Source of the DNA: Gammaproteobacteria bacterium
GTDB taxonomy: Bacteria > Pseudomonadota > Gammaproteobacteria > Pseudomonadales > Pseudohongiellaceae
Length of the DNA stretch: 41,028 nucleotides
Assembly: GCA_026709135.1 (NCBI GenBank)
Contig: JAPOTO010000124.1
Span: 1-41,028 of the forward strand
Reading direction: 5' to 3'
A program made the translations under genes and the position numbers. This document shows positions 25,215 through 34,243 of this stretch, one piece after another. Positions within the stretch are counted from its first letter, which is position 1, and every line of letters starts with the position of its first letter. Below the pieces are notes generated by a model. That model made no database searches and had not been told where the DNA came from. It was given only the letters and a program-made list of their open reading frames with translations.

Positions 25215-26324
25215 ATGAGCACTTCCAGTAAACGCGGCGCCCGGGTCATCGTTGGCATGTCTGGCGGGGTGGATTCGTCGGTCGCCGCGGCCCTGCTGCT
25301 GCGGGCGGGCTGCCGGGTCGAAGGGCTGTTCATGAAGAACTGGGAAGAGGACGACGCCAGCGAATACTGCACCGCGGAGAAGGACCTCGCCGACGCGAAG
25401 TCGGTCTGCGAAATACTCGGCATCCATTTGCACGAGGCAAATTTCGCCGCCGAGTATTGGGACGGCGTGTTCCGCCACTTTCTCGCCGAATACCGGCGGG
25501 GCCGCACACCGAACCCCGACGTGCTGTGCAACCGCGAAATCAAGTTCAAGGCTTTTCTCGAATACGCCCGCGCCCTCGGCGCGGAGCGGATCGCCACCGG
25601 CCACTACGCGCGCCGGGTCGAAAGTGGCGATGCGGTCTGGCTGTGCAAGGGGGTTGACCGCAACAAGGACCAGAGCTACTTCCTCTGCGAAGTCGGCGAG
25701 GATTGCATCCGCCAATCGCTGTTCCCGCTCGGCGAAATGACCAAGCCCGAGGTGCGCGCCATCGCCACCGAACTTGGCCTGCCGACCCAGGACAAAAAGG
25801 ACAGCACCGGAATCTGCTTCATCGGCGAGCGCAAGTTCAGGGATTTCCTGCAACGCTACCTGCCGGCCCGGCCTGGCCCGATTCTGACCCCGGACGGCGA
25901 CGAGATCGGGCGGCACCAGGGCCTGATGTATTACACTGTCGGCCAGCGCCAAGGCTTGGGCATCGGCGGCCTGCGCGATTACCCGGAGGCGCCCTGGTAT
26001 GTGCTGCGCAAGGACCTGGCGAACAATGCGCTCTACGCGGTGCAGGGAGAAGATCACGCCGACCTGCGCAGCCATGGCCTGATCGCCTCCATGCCGGCTT
26101 GGATCAGCGGCGAGCCGCCGAAGCTGCCCGCGCGCTGCGGCGTCAAGACCCGCTACCGGCAGCCGGACATCGCCGCGAGGGTCGAGTTGCGCGATGGCGG
26201 AAAGCCGTCGCTCGAGGTGGTTTTCGACGAGCCGCAGCGCGCGGTCACACCAGGGCAATACGCGGTGTTCTACGACCGGGACCGCTGCCTCGGAGGCGCG
26301 CCGATTAAGGAAGCTCTGATTTAA
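25215..26324 (+). CDS. mnmA: tRNA-specific 2-thiouridylase MnmA
   Basis: Adenylates U34 of Lys, Glu and Gln tRNAs and inserts sulfur received from TusE. The 369-aa product has the PP-loop [11 protein letters not shown], the two catalytic cysteines C105 ([10 protein letters not shown]) and C201 ([11 protein letters not shown]), and the tRNA-contact segment [21 protein letters not shown]. The start ATG 25215 (MSTSSKRG) is preferred; the longer frame runs back through the repeats. The last codons (KEALI) and stop lie in the first hairpin of the array that follows. The tusDCBE operon in this window supplies its sulfur. Confidence 0.97.
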   Translation: MSTSSKRGARVIVGMSGGVDSSVAAALLLRAGCRVEGLFMKNWEEDDASEYCTAEKDLADAKSVCEILGIHLHEANFAAEYWDGVFRHFLAEYRRGRTPNPDVLCNREIKFKAFLEYARALGAERIATGHYARRVESGDAVWLCKGVDRNKDQSYFLCEVGEDCIRQSLFPLGEMTKPEVRAIATELGLPTQDKKDSTGICFIGERKFRDFLQRYLPARPGPILTPDGDEIGRHQGLMYYTVGQRQGLGIGGLRDYPEAPWYVLRKDLANNALYAVQGEDHADLRSHGLIASMPAWISGEPPKLPARCGVKTRYRQPDIAARVELRDGGKPSLEVVFDEPQRAVTPGQYAVFYDRDRCLGGAPIKEALI

Positions 26325-26450
26325 TCAGAGCTTCCTGCGGTACATGGATGTACCGCCGAATTCGATGGCGTAAGCCATTGAATTCGCGAGCAAAACAAAA
26401 CCACGCTTTTGTTTTGCGACAATGAAAAACTCCATGGATGGAGTTTTTCA
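26308..26450 (+). repeat. Array of five consecutive hairpins between mnmA and purB
   Basis: In order: 26308-26336 (14-bp arms AGGAAGCTCTGATT), 26337-26356 (GCGGTACA-TGGA-TGTACCGC), 26357-26386 (13-bp arms, loop GTAA, one pair G-U on the plus strand), 26390-26417 (11-bp arms GCAAAACAAAA) and 26423-26450 (12-bp arms, loop TGGA). They abut or are separated by 0-5 nt. Hairpins 2 and 5 expose GGA. The first also occurs inside repeat A copy 1. The array overlaps the mnmA stop and ends 42 nt before the purB ATG; hflD, usual here, is missing. Confidence 0.85.
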
Positions 26451-26458
26451 GAGCATAA

Positions 26459-27859
<1,401 letters not shown>

Positions 27860-27877
27860 GCGGGGTTTAGCTTATTG

Positions 27878-28022
27878 GCTTCGACCGGCACCGCGGGCCT
27901 GTTGCTGTGGGCTAAATCTCGCCTGTTCATCCTTGAACAGGCGAGAATCGGTTCGACTTCGCTTTGGGCCCTCCCTGGCACGCTCAGTCTCAACGACGCC
28001 CACAGCAACAGGCCCGCGGTGC
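27878..28022 (-). repeat. Structured repeat A, copy 3
   Basis: Perfect 25-bp outer arms (27888-27912 and 27998-28022), unrelated in sequence to the arms of copy 1, and an inner perfect hairpin 27918-27945 (12-bp stem, loop TCCT; AGGA on the minus strand). Shared core words are TAAAT.TCG, AATCGGTTCG and CTCAACGACGC. It sits between the convergent purB and thrH and may double as a transcript end. Confidence 0.75.
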
Positions 28023-28103
28023 TTTGGGATGTGCAAATCGAAAACGGTTATGGCCCCGACAAGAGGGTCTGGTTTGATGGCGGGCCCGCAATGGTTGTTT
28101 GAT

Positions 28104-28718
28104 TCACTCGTCAAGGTTTCGTTCGCTGGCGAGGCGGAATTGTTGCTTCAACTCTTCGTAGCTGTGGACCGACGGGTATTGCGGGAAGGCTTCGGCCACG
28201 GTGTCGGGGGCGCGGAAGAGGATGCCGGCGTCGGCTTCCTCGAGCATGGTGGTGTCGTTGTAGGAGTCGCCGGCGGCGATGACGCGGAAATTGAGCGAGT
28301 GCAGGGCCTTCACGCTTTGCCGTTTGGGGTCTTTTTGCCGCAGGCGGTAGCCGATGATGCGGCCTTCGGTGATTTCGAGCCGGTGGCAGAACAGCGCCGG
28401 GAAGCCGAGTTGCCGCATCAGCGGGTGGGAGAATTCGTAGAAAGTGTCTGAAAGAATGATGACCTGGAACCTGGCCTTGAGCCAATCGAGAAAGTCTTCC
28501 GCCCCCACCAGCGGTGCCATGCCGGCGATCACCTGCTGAATCCGTGCCATGCCAAGCCCGTGCTTTTCGAGCAAGCCAAGCCGCTGCCGCATCAGCTCAT
28601 CGTAGTCTGGAACATCCCGGGTCGTGGCGCGCAGCGCGTCGATGCCGGTGTGCTCGGCGACGCCGATCCAGATTTCCGGCACGAGCACACCTTCAAGATC
28701 AAGGCAGGCGACTTCCAT
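28104..28718 (-). CDS. thrH: ThrH-type phosphoserine phosphatase / homoserine phosphotransferase
   Basis: A 204-aa HAD-fold enzyme. MEVACLDLEGVLVPEIWI at the N-terminus, VILSDTFYEFSHPLMRQLGFP, LRQKDPKRQSV and AAGDSYNDTTMLEEADAGILF match Pseudomonas ThrH almost word for word; that enzyme hydrolyses phosphoserine and can pass the phosphate to homoserine. It has the DxEG form of HAD motif I. The start ATG 28718 has AGGAG at a good distance; an in-frame start at 28745 is not needed. It is single and convergent with purB. Confidence 0.93.
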   Translation of the reverse strand: MEVACLDLEGVLVPEIWIGVAEHTGIDALRATTRDVPDYDELMRQRLGLLEKHGLGMARIQQVIAGMAPLVGAEDFLDWLKARFQVIILSDTFYEFSHPLMRQLGFPALFCHRLEITEGRIIGYRLRQKDPKRQSVKALHSLNFRVIAAGDSYNDTTMLEEADAGILFRAPDTVAEAFPQYPSVHSYEELKQQFRLASERNLDE

Positions 28719-28785
28719 ACTTGCTCCTTTCCTGAAAACGCGCAATTTAGCAGAACCAAGCGGCTTCGTTCAAAGCACAAGGTCT

Positions 28786-28918
28786 GCACTGCTTGAGTCG
28801 CTGGCTGCTGGGCTGTGTCCAGCGGGCGCGCGAGACAGGATGTCGAGCCCGGAGCCTACAGGGATGTATTCACGGCGTCCGCTGGACACAGCCCAGCAGC
28901 CAGCGACGGATCGAAGCC
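28786..28918 (+). repeat. Structured repeat B, copy 2
   Basis: 32-nt arms at 28797-28828 and 28876-28907 with one non-Watson-Crick pair, G-U on the plus strand. The arm sequence differs from copy 1 for most of its length. The core is identical to copy 1, with GACAGGATGTC (28834-28844) and TACAGGGATGTA (28857-28868). It fills the divergent thrH / TSUP spacer (354 bp); the remainder of that spacer shows nothing I can assign. Confidence 0.8.
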
Positions 28919-29072
28919 ACAAGCAGCAGACACAAATTGCACAGGAACCAAGCGCGCGCTGGTGAAGTCAAAAACTTGTGGGAACCGGCGCGCGCGTTGC
29001 TGGCACGCCGCCGGGGCCGCAAGTATGCTTTGATAGACCGCCCAATACGAGACGGATGACACGACATTGATT

Positions 29073-29837
29073 ATGGATTTCTTGCAACTGGTGCTGGCCG
29101 GGGCCTTGGTGGGCTTCGCCATGGGGGTGACCGGAGTTGGCGGCGGCGCGCTGATGACGCCGTTTCTGCTCATCATCGGCTACCCCGCTCCGGTTGCCGT
29201 GGGCACCGACCTGCTCTACGCCGCGATCACCAAGACCGGCGGTGCTTGGACCCACCATCGCAGCAACCATGTGGTCTGGCCCATCGTCCTCTATCTGGCG
29301 GCGGGCAGTATTCCCGCGGCCATCGCCATGCATTGGTTCGTGCTCGATGAGCAATTCCAGAATTCGGATTTGTTCGAAGAGATCCTCACCCGCAGCCTCG
29401 GCGTCATGCTCATCGCCACCTGTCTGATCCTGATCCTGCGCAACCGCCTGCCAAGGGTTTCACGGGAATACATCCGCCAGTCGTTCTTCCTGACTTGGGT
29501 AACCGGCGTTTTTCTCGGGGTTTGCGTGACCCTGACCTCGGTGGGCGCGGGGGCTTTCGGCGCGGCGGTGCTGCTGATGCTGCACTCGCGGATTTCGACG
29601 GTGCGAATCGTCGGCACCGATATCGCCCACGCCGTGCCGCTGACGCTGATCGCCGGCCTCGGCTACATGGCCCAGGGCTTCGTTGACTTTGTGCTGTTGC
29701 TGAGCCTGCTCGTTGGTTCGATGCCGGGAATCCATCTCGGCTCGCTGGTCAGCCCGCTGCTGCCGGAAAAACTGCTTAGGCTGGTGCTGGTGACGATCCT
29801 CGGCGTGCTCGGAACCTACTACAGCATCTTTATCTAA
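29073..29837 (+). CDS. TSUP (TauE/SafE) family membrane permease
   Basis: A 254-aa inner-membrane protein with about eight hydrophobic segments. GVTGVGGGALMTPFLL near the start and TSVGAGAFGAAVLLML in the middle are the paired glycine-rich motifs of the TSUP family, which move sulfur-containing or other organic anions such as sulfite, sulfoacetate or taurine breakdown products. The substrate cannot be read from the sequence. An ATG at 29073 is preceded in frame by TTG 29067; neither has a strong ribosome site. It stands alone downstream of repeat B copy 2 and is convergent with the 5'-nucleotidase. Confidence 0.87.
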   Translation: MDFLQLVLAGALVGFAMGVTGVGGGALMTPFLLIIGYPAPVAVGTDLLYAAITKTGGAWTHHRSNHVVWPIVLYLAAGSIPAAIAMHWFVLDEQFQNSDLFEEILTRSLGVMLIATCLILILRNRLPRVSREYIRQSFFLTWVTGVFLGVCVTLTSVGAGAFGAAVLLMLHSRISTVRIVGTDIAHAVPLTLIAGLGYMAQGFVDFVLLLSLLVGSMPGIHLGSLVSPLLPEKLLRLVLVTILGVLGTYYSIFI

Positions 29838-29851
29838 CGAGGGGGCTGTCC

Positions 29852-30754
29852 CTACGAGTTCATCACGCCATGGGGGACGTGGCCGGTGGCCACGTGGTCG
29901 CTGGCGGCGTCGCAGTTGTCGAGCTGGTCGTCGAAGAAGATGTCGGCCTCGTAGGCTTGCAGGAAATCCTTCTTGGGCAGTCCGCCGAGGAAAAGCGATT
30001 CGTCGATGCGGATGTTCCAGGCCCGGAGCGTGCGCACCACGCGCTCGTGGGCCGGCGCCGAGCGGGCGGTGATCAGGCAGGTGCTGATTGGCGCATCGGC
30101 CTTGGTCTGAATCCGGTGCAGGGCGGAGAGGAAGGATTTGAAAGGGCCGCCTTCGAGTGGCTCCCTGGCTGAGTCGCGCTCGTTGCGGGTAAAGCTTTCG
30201 AGGCCCTCCTCCTGGTAGATTTTCTCCGATGCGTCCGAGAACAGCACGGCGTCGCCGTCGAAGGCGATCTTGAGATGGTCGTCGGATTGCTTGCTGTGTG
30301 TCGATGGGACGATGGTCGCCGCCGCCACCCCGCTATCGAGCGCTTGGCGCACGTCGGCGCCATCGAGGGAAAGGAACAACTGGCTGTCGAAGGCGGAGAT
30401 GTAGCGGTAGGGGCTGTTGCCGCTGCAGAACGCGGCCCGGGTGATGGCGAGACCGTAATGCTGGATCGAATGGAAGATGCGCAGCCCGGTGTCGGCGCTG
30501 TTGCGCGACAGCAGGATGACCTCGACCTCCGGCTGCTCAAGCACTTCATTGAGCTTAAGCAGCTTGTTGACAAGGTTGAAGGCAACGCCGGGCTGAAGAA
30601 TTTCATTCTCCGAGGCGATCTGGTGCGCGCGGTAGGCCTCGAGCCCCTCTTCCTCGTAAATGCGGTGGCTGTCGGCGAGATCGAACAGCGCCCGGGAGGA
30701 AATCGCCACGACGAGCCGGTCCGATGCGCGCTCCGCTTCGCTGACCACCGGCAA
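29852..30754 (-). CDS. Cytosolic 5'-nucleotidase family protein (NT5C1-like)
   Basis: A 300-aa protein that resembles the animal cN-I family found sporadically in bacteria: LVVAISSRALFDLADSHRIY at the N-terminus, EVILLSRNSADTGLRIF, AFDGDAVLFSDASEKIYQEE (a HAD-like DxD motif) and DIFFDDQLDNCD near the C-terminus. Dephosphorylation of nucleoside monophosphates is inferred from the family. The likely start is TTG 30754; an in-frame GTG follows 6 nt later. It begins 8 nt after the msrA stop, so the two are probably one transcript. Confidence 0.8.
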   Translation of the reverse strand: MPVVSEAERASDRLVVAISSRALFDLADSHRIYEEEGLEAYRAHQIASENEILQPGVAFNLVNKLLKLNEVLEQPEVEVILLSRNSADTGLRIFHSIQHYGLAITRAAFCSGNSPYRYISAFDSQLFLSLDGADVRQALDSGVAAATIVPSTHSKQSDDHLKIAFDGDAVLFSDASEKIYQEEGLESFTRNERDSAREPLEGGPFKSFLSALHRIQTKADAPISTCLITARSAPAHERVVRTLRAWNIRIDESLFLGGLPKKDFLQAYEADIFFDDQLDNCDAASDHVATGHVPHGVMNS

Positions 30755-30762
30755 CGCTCAAT

Positions 30763-31368
30763 TTATCCCGCGACCGGCGCCGTCATGCGGATGCCGGTGC
30801 CGGCGAGGCCGCAATAGCCGCCGGGATTCTTGGCGAGGTATTGCTGATGGTAATCCTCGGCATAATAAAATTCTTCCAGTTCTTTGATTTCCGTGGTTAT
30901 TTCAGGATATCCCCTGCGCGTCAACAGGGCTTGGCCGCGATCCCGGCTGGCCAGCGCGGCGTCGCGCTGGGCTGGGGAGACGGTGTAAATCGCCGAGCGG
31001 TACTGGCTGCCCCGGTCGTTGCCTTGGCGCATGCCCTGGGTGGGGTCGTGGTTTTCCCAGAAAGTATCGAGCAACTCCCCATAAGTGATCCGGGCCGGAT
31101 CAAAACACACGAGCACGACTTCGGCGTGGCCGGTCCGCCCGCCGCAAACCTGGCGGTAATCCGGGTTGGCGGCATGACCGCCGGCATAGCCCACGGCGGT
31201 GCTGTAGACCCCCGGCAGTTGCCAGAACAGCCGCTCGGCGCCCCAGAAGCAGCCCATGCCGAATACCGCGCGCTCGATTCCGGGCGGAAACGGCTCGCGG
31301 ATGCGGTTGCCATTGACGTGGTGAAGCTTGGGCTCCATTGAATCGGGCTCCGTTGAATCGGCTTCCAT
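30763..31368 (-). CDS. msrA: Peptide-methionine (S)-S-oxide reductase MsrA
   Basis: Repairs the S-epimer of methionine sulfoxide. The catalytic motif is [20 protein letters not shown], with [24 protein letters not shown] downstream residues and C-terminal cysteine in [12 protein letters not shown] acting as resolving residue. The N-terminal extension LHHVNGN matches E. coli MsrA. The start is ambiguous: ATG 31368 gives 201 aa, while ATG 31338 gives 191 aa and has GGAG 9 nt upstream. Both lie in a 15-nt tandem repeat. Confidence 0.95.
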   Translation of the reverse strand: MEADSTEPDSMEPKLHHVNGNRIREPFPPGIERAVFGMGCFWGAERLFWQLPGVYSTAVGYAGGHAANPDYRQVCGGRTGHAEVVLVCFDPARITYGELLDTFWENHDPTQGMRQGNDRGSQYRSAIYTVSPAQRDAALASRDRGQALLTRRGYPEITTEIKELEEFYYAEDYHQQYLAKNPGGYCGLAGTGIRMTAPVAG

Positions 31369-31375
31369 TGAATCG
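31331..31375 (-). repeat. Three 15-nt repeats carrying the msrA start codon(s)
   Basis: On the minus strand three units of GATTCAAYGGARSCC follow each other, encoding repeats of DS(M/T)E(A/P). Unit boundaries place a start codon in two of the three units, and the GGAG of one unit can serve as ribosome site for the ATG in the next. Confidence 0.6.
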
Positions 31376-31481
31376 GATGGATTGATGAAGCATGATAGCG
31401 CACTTCCGATTATCGATTGAAATCCGCAACATGAATGTCAACAATTCTCATATTGCCGAAACTTCGATTCTATCCGGGTCC

Positions 31482-31614
31482 GCACGCTGCGAGTCGCCTG
31501 CCGGAGGGCCGCGCGCGACGGGCGTGCGAGGCAGGATGCCGAGCCCGAAGCCTACAGGGATGTATTTACGGCGTCCGCCGCGCGCGGCCCTCCGGCAGGC
31601 GACGATTCGAGGTC
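31482..31614 (+). repeat. Structured repeat B, copy 3
   Basis: 32-nt arms at 31493-31524 and 31572-31603; one pair is G-U and one A-C on the plus strand. Arm sequence is unlike copies 1 and 2. The first inner hairpin reads GGCAGGATGCC (31530-31540), a compensatory change from GACAGGATGTC; the second, TACAGGGATGTA (31553-31564), is unchanged. It lies about 60 bp before the aminotransferase and occupies the msrA / aminotransferase spacer. Confidence 0.8.
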
Positions 31615-31673
31615 GATTCCCTTGGTGACAGCCCGCAAATCGATTATCGAAATGAAAACCGCCGGGAGATGGC

Positions 31674-32882
31674 ATGACTTCCGCGCTGCTTGAAAACTAT
31701 GGCGTTCGCGACTTGGCGCTTGCCCGCGGCAGGGGCAGCCATGTCTGGTGCGAGGCGGGAAGGAAATACCTCGATTTCGCCATGGGCATCGCGGTCAACA
31801 GCCTCGGGCATTGCCATCCGCAGCTCGTTGCGGCCCTGACCGCCCAAGCCGATACGCTCTGGCACACTTCCAATCTGTTCCGGATTCCCGCCGGCGAGGC
31901 GTTGGCGGAAAAGCTCACCGGGCTTTGTTTCGCCGACCGGGTGTTTTTCTGCAATTCCGGGGCGGAAGCCATCGAATGCGGTTTCAAGATGATGCGCCGC
32001 TACCACCACGCCAGGGGCGAGAGCGGCCGCAAGCGCATCGTCAGCCTCAGCGACGCCTTCCACGGCCGCACCCTGGCGACAATTGCCGCCGCTGGCAACG
32101 CGGCGCATTGCGAGGGCTTTCTGGCCGGCGACGGCGGCTTCGATCAGGCCGAATTTGGCGATATCGCCTCCCTGCGGGCGGTGGTTGGCCCCACAACCGC
32201 CGGCATTGTGATCGAGCCGGTGCAGGGCGAGGGTGGCATCCGCCCAGCCGAGCCGGACTACCTGCGGGCGGTCCGCGCGCTCTGCGACGAACATGGCATT
32301 CTGCTGATGTTCGACGAAGTGCAGTGCGGGCTTGGCCGCTGCGGCAGTTTCTACGCCCACCAGCGCCTTGGCGTCGAGCCCGACCTGCTCGCCTCGGCCA
32401 AAGGGCTCGGCGGCGGCTTTCCCGTCGGCGCCTGCCTAGCCCGGGAGGTGGTGGCCGCGGCCATGACCGCGGGCACCCACGGCAGCACCTTTGGCGGCAA
32501 TCCGCTGGCGATGGCGGTTGCCGGGGCGGTTGTCGATGAGATCGCCGCCCCCGGCTTTCTCGATGCGGTTCGCGGCAATGGCGAGCATTTGCTCGCGTCC
32601 TTGCGCGAATTGGCGGGAAAACATCCCGCCGTGATCAGCAATGTCGCCGGGCTCGGCCTGATGATCGGGGTTTTCCTGCGCCCTGATTTTGATGCCGGGG
32701 AATTTATCCGGCGCCTGCGCGGCGAGGGGCTGCTCGTGGTCAAGGGCGGCAACAACAGCATCCGCCTGCTGCCACCGCTTAATGTTCGCCGGAGCGAAAT
32801 CGACCAGGCGCTGGCGCTGATCGAGTCGGCCCTCGCGGCCTTAAGGCCGCAAACATCAGCCGCCAAAGGGCCGCCAACATGA
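31674..32882 (+). CDS. argD: Class III aminotransferase, acetylornithine aminotransferase-like
   Basis: A 402-aa PLP enzyme. FAMGIAVNSLGHCHPQLVAAL, FFCNSGAEAIECGFKMMR, the substrate-binding DAFHGRT, VIEPVQGEGGI, LMFDEVQCGLGRCG and the PLP lysine in SAKGLGGGFPVGACL all fit ArgD/AstC. It would move the amino group between N-acetylornithine and 2-oxoglutarate in arginine synthesis or breakdown. The start ATG 31674 has GGGAG 6 nt upstream. It overlaps the epoxide hydrolase by ATGA and has no arginine-pathway neighbours, so another acyl-diamine or omega-amino substrate is possible. Confidence 0.8.
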   Translation: MTSALLENYGVRDLALARGRGSHVWCEAGRKYLDFAMGIAVNSLGHCHPQLVAALTAQADTLWHTSNLFRIPAGEALAEKLTGLCFADRVFFCNSGAEAIECGFKMMRRYHHARGESGRKRIVSLSDAFHGRTLATIAAAGNAAHCEGFLAGDGGFDQAEFGDIASLRAVVGPTTAGIVIEPVQGEGGIRPAEPDYLRAVRALCDEHGILLMFDEVQCGLGRCGSFYAHQRLGVEPDLLASAKGLGGGFPVGACLAREVVAAAMTAGTHGSTFGGNPLAMAVAGAVVDEIAAPGFLDAVRGNGEHLLASLRELAGKHPAVISNVAGLGLMIGVFLRPDFDAGEFIRRLRGEGLLVVKGGNNSIRLLPPLNVRRSEIDQALALIESALAALRPQTSAAKGPPT

Positions 32883-34213
32883 GCCGGCTGGAAACCGCGG
32901 GCATCAAGCCCAAGTTAAGTCTGAACCCGGGCCCAAATCTGGCCGATGCCCTTCTCTGCTGGCTTCTGGCGATCCTGCTGACTGGCGCGGCCGCCCCCGC
33001 CGCGGCCCAGACATTGGAGAATCAAACGCTGGAGAGCGGAGCGGAGAGTGATATGCCGATTGTCCCGTTTCACGTCGATGTGCCCGATGCGGCCCTCGAC
33101 GACTTGCAGAACCGTCTCGCCAACACCCGCCTACCCGGGCAGATTCCCGGCACCGCCTGGGAATACGGCACCGAGCGCGGGTATTTGCAAGAACTGCTCG
33201 CCTATTGGGCCGACGGATTCGACTGGCGCGCCCAGGAGGCGCGCATCAACGCCTTCGCGCAGTTCACCACCGAAATCGATGGCCTTGATCTGCACTTCAT
33301 CCACCAGCGCGCGGCGAATCCCGAAGCGATTCCCTTGCTGATCGTCCACGGCTGGCCCGGATCGATCAGCGAGTTCCTCGATATCATCCCGCCATTGACC
33401 GAGCCCGGGGCCCATGGCGGCGACCCGGCGGATGCTTTCCACATCGTCGCGCCTTCGCTGCCGGGATTCGGCTTTTCCGGGATTCCCGCCGAGCGCGGCC
33501 ACAATCCCGAACGCATGGCCCACCTGCTCGCCGCGCTGATGGAGCGGATCGGCTATGAGCGCTACGCCATCGCCGGCGGCGACTGGGGCGCGATCATCAA
33601 TCGCCACCTGGCCAACCATTACCCGCAAAGGCTCATCGGCCTGCACTCGAACATGGTTATCGCGCCGCCGCCGGCAGACGAGGCGATCCGCGATTCGGCA
33701 AGCCCGGAGGAACTTGAACTCGTCGGCGCCCGGGCGGCATACATGCGCAACGAGACCGGCTATCAGCAAATCCAGGGCACCAAGCCGCAGACGCTGGGCT
33801 ACGGGCTGCATGATTCGCCGGCGGGCCTCGCCGCCTGGATCGTCGAGAAATTCCACGGCTGGACCGACATGCCCCAGGGGCCGGAAGGCGATCTCGATGA
33901 TCACTTCTCCAAGGACGAGTTGCTGACCAATATTTCTATCTACTGGTTCACCGGAACGATCACCTCATCGATGCGGATTTACTATGAAAACCGCAACACG
34001 CCGGCGGCCAAGCCAATCGAATACATCGATGTGCCCACCGGCGTGGCGATTTTCCCCGCCGAGATCTATCTCGCGCCCCGGGCCTGGGTGGAAGCGCGCT
34101 ACGACTTGCGCCATTGGACCGTGATGCCCCGGGGCGGGCATTTCGCCGCCCTGGAGCAGCCCGGGTTGTATCTGAACGATCTGCGGGATTTTTTCCGCGA
34201 GCTGCGCCGATGA
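32879..34213 (+). CDS. Exported epoxide hydrolase (EHN plus alpha/beta hydrolase)
   Basis: 444 aa. An N-terminal hydrophobic stretch (ALLCWLLAILLTGAAAPAAA, cut near A43-Q44) looks like a Sec signal with a long n-region. Next is an EHN domain (about 57-165), then an alpha/beta hydrolase core: the oxyanion loop HGWPGSISEF, the nucleophile Asp in AGGDWGAIIN, and the catalytic His in RGGHFAALEQP. The family opens epoxides to diols by an aspartate-ester intermediate. Export is unusual for such enzymes. It starts in the argD-like stop (ATGA) and is followed 30 nt later by the transporter. The substrate is unknown. Confidence 0.85.
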   Translation: MSRLETAGIKPKLSLNPGPNLADALLCWLLAILLTGAAAPAAAQTLENQTLESGAESDMPIVPFHVDVPDAALDDLQNRLANTRLPGQIPGTAWEYGTERGYLQELLAYWADGFDWRAQEARINAFAQFTTEIDGLDLHFIHQRAANPEAIPLLIVHGWPGSISEFLDIIPPLTEPGAHGGDPADAFHIVAPSLPGFGFSGIPAERGHNPERMAHLLAALMERIGYERYAIAGGDWGAIINRHLANHYPQRLIGLHSNMVIAPPPADEAIRDSASPEELELVGARAAYMRNETGYQQIQGTKPQTLGYGLHDSPAGLAAWIVEKFHGWTDMPQGPEGDLDDHFSKDELLTNISIYWFTGTITSSMRIYYENRNTPAAKPIEYIDVPTGVAIFPAEIYLAPRAWVEARYDLRHWTVMPRGGHFAALEQPGLYLNDLRDFFRELRR

Positions 34214-34243
34214 ACGCGGCGGCAATTCACAGGAGCGACCGAA

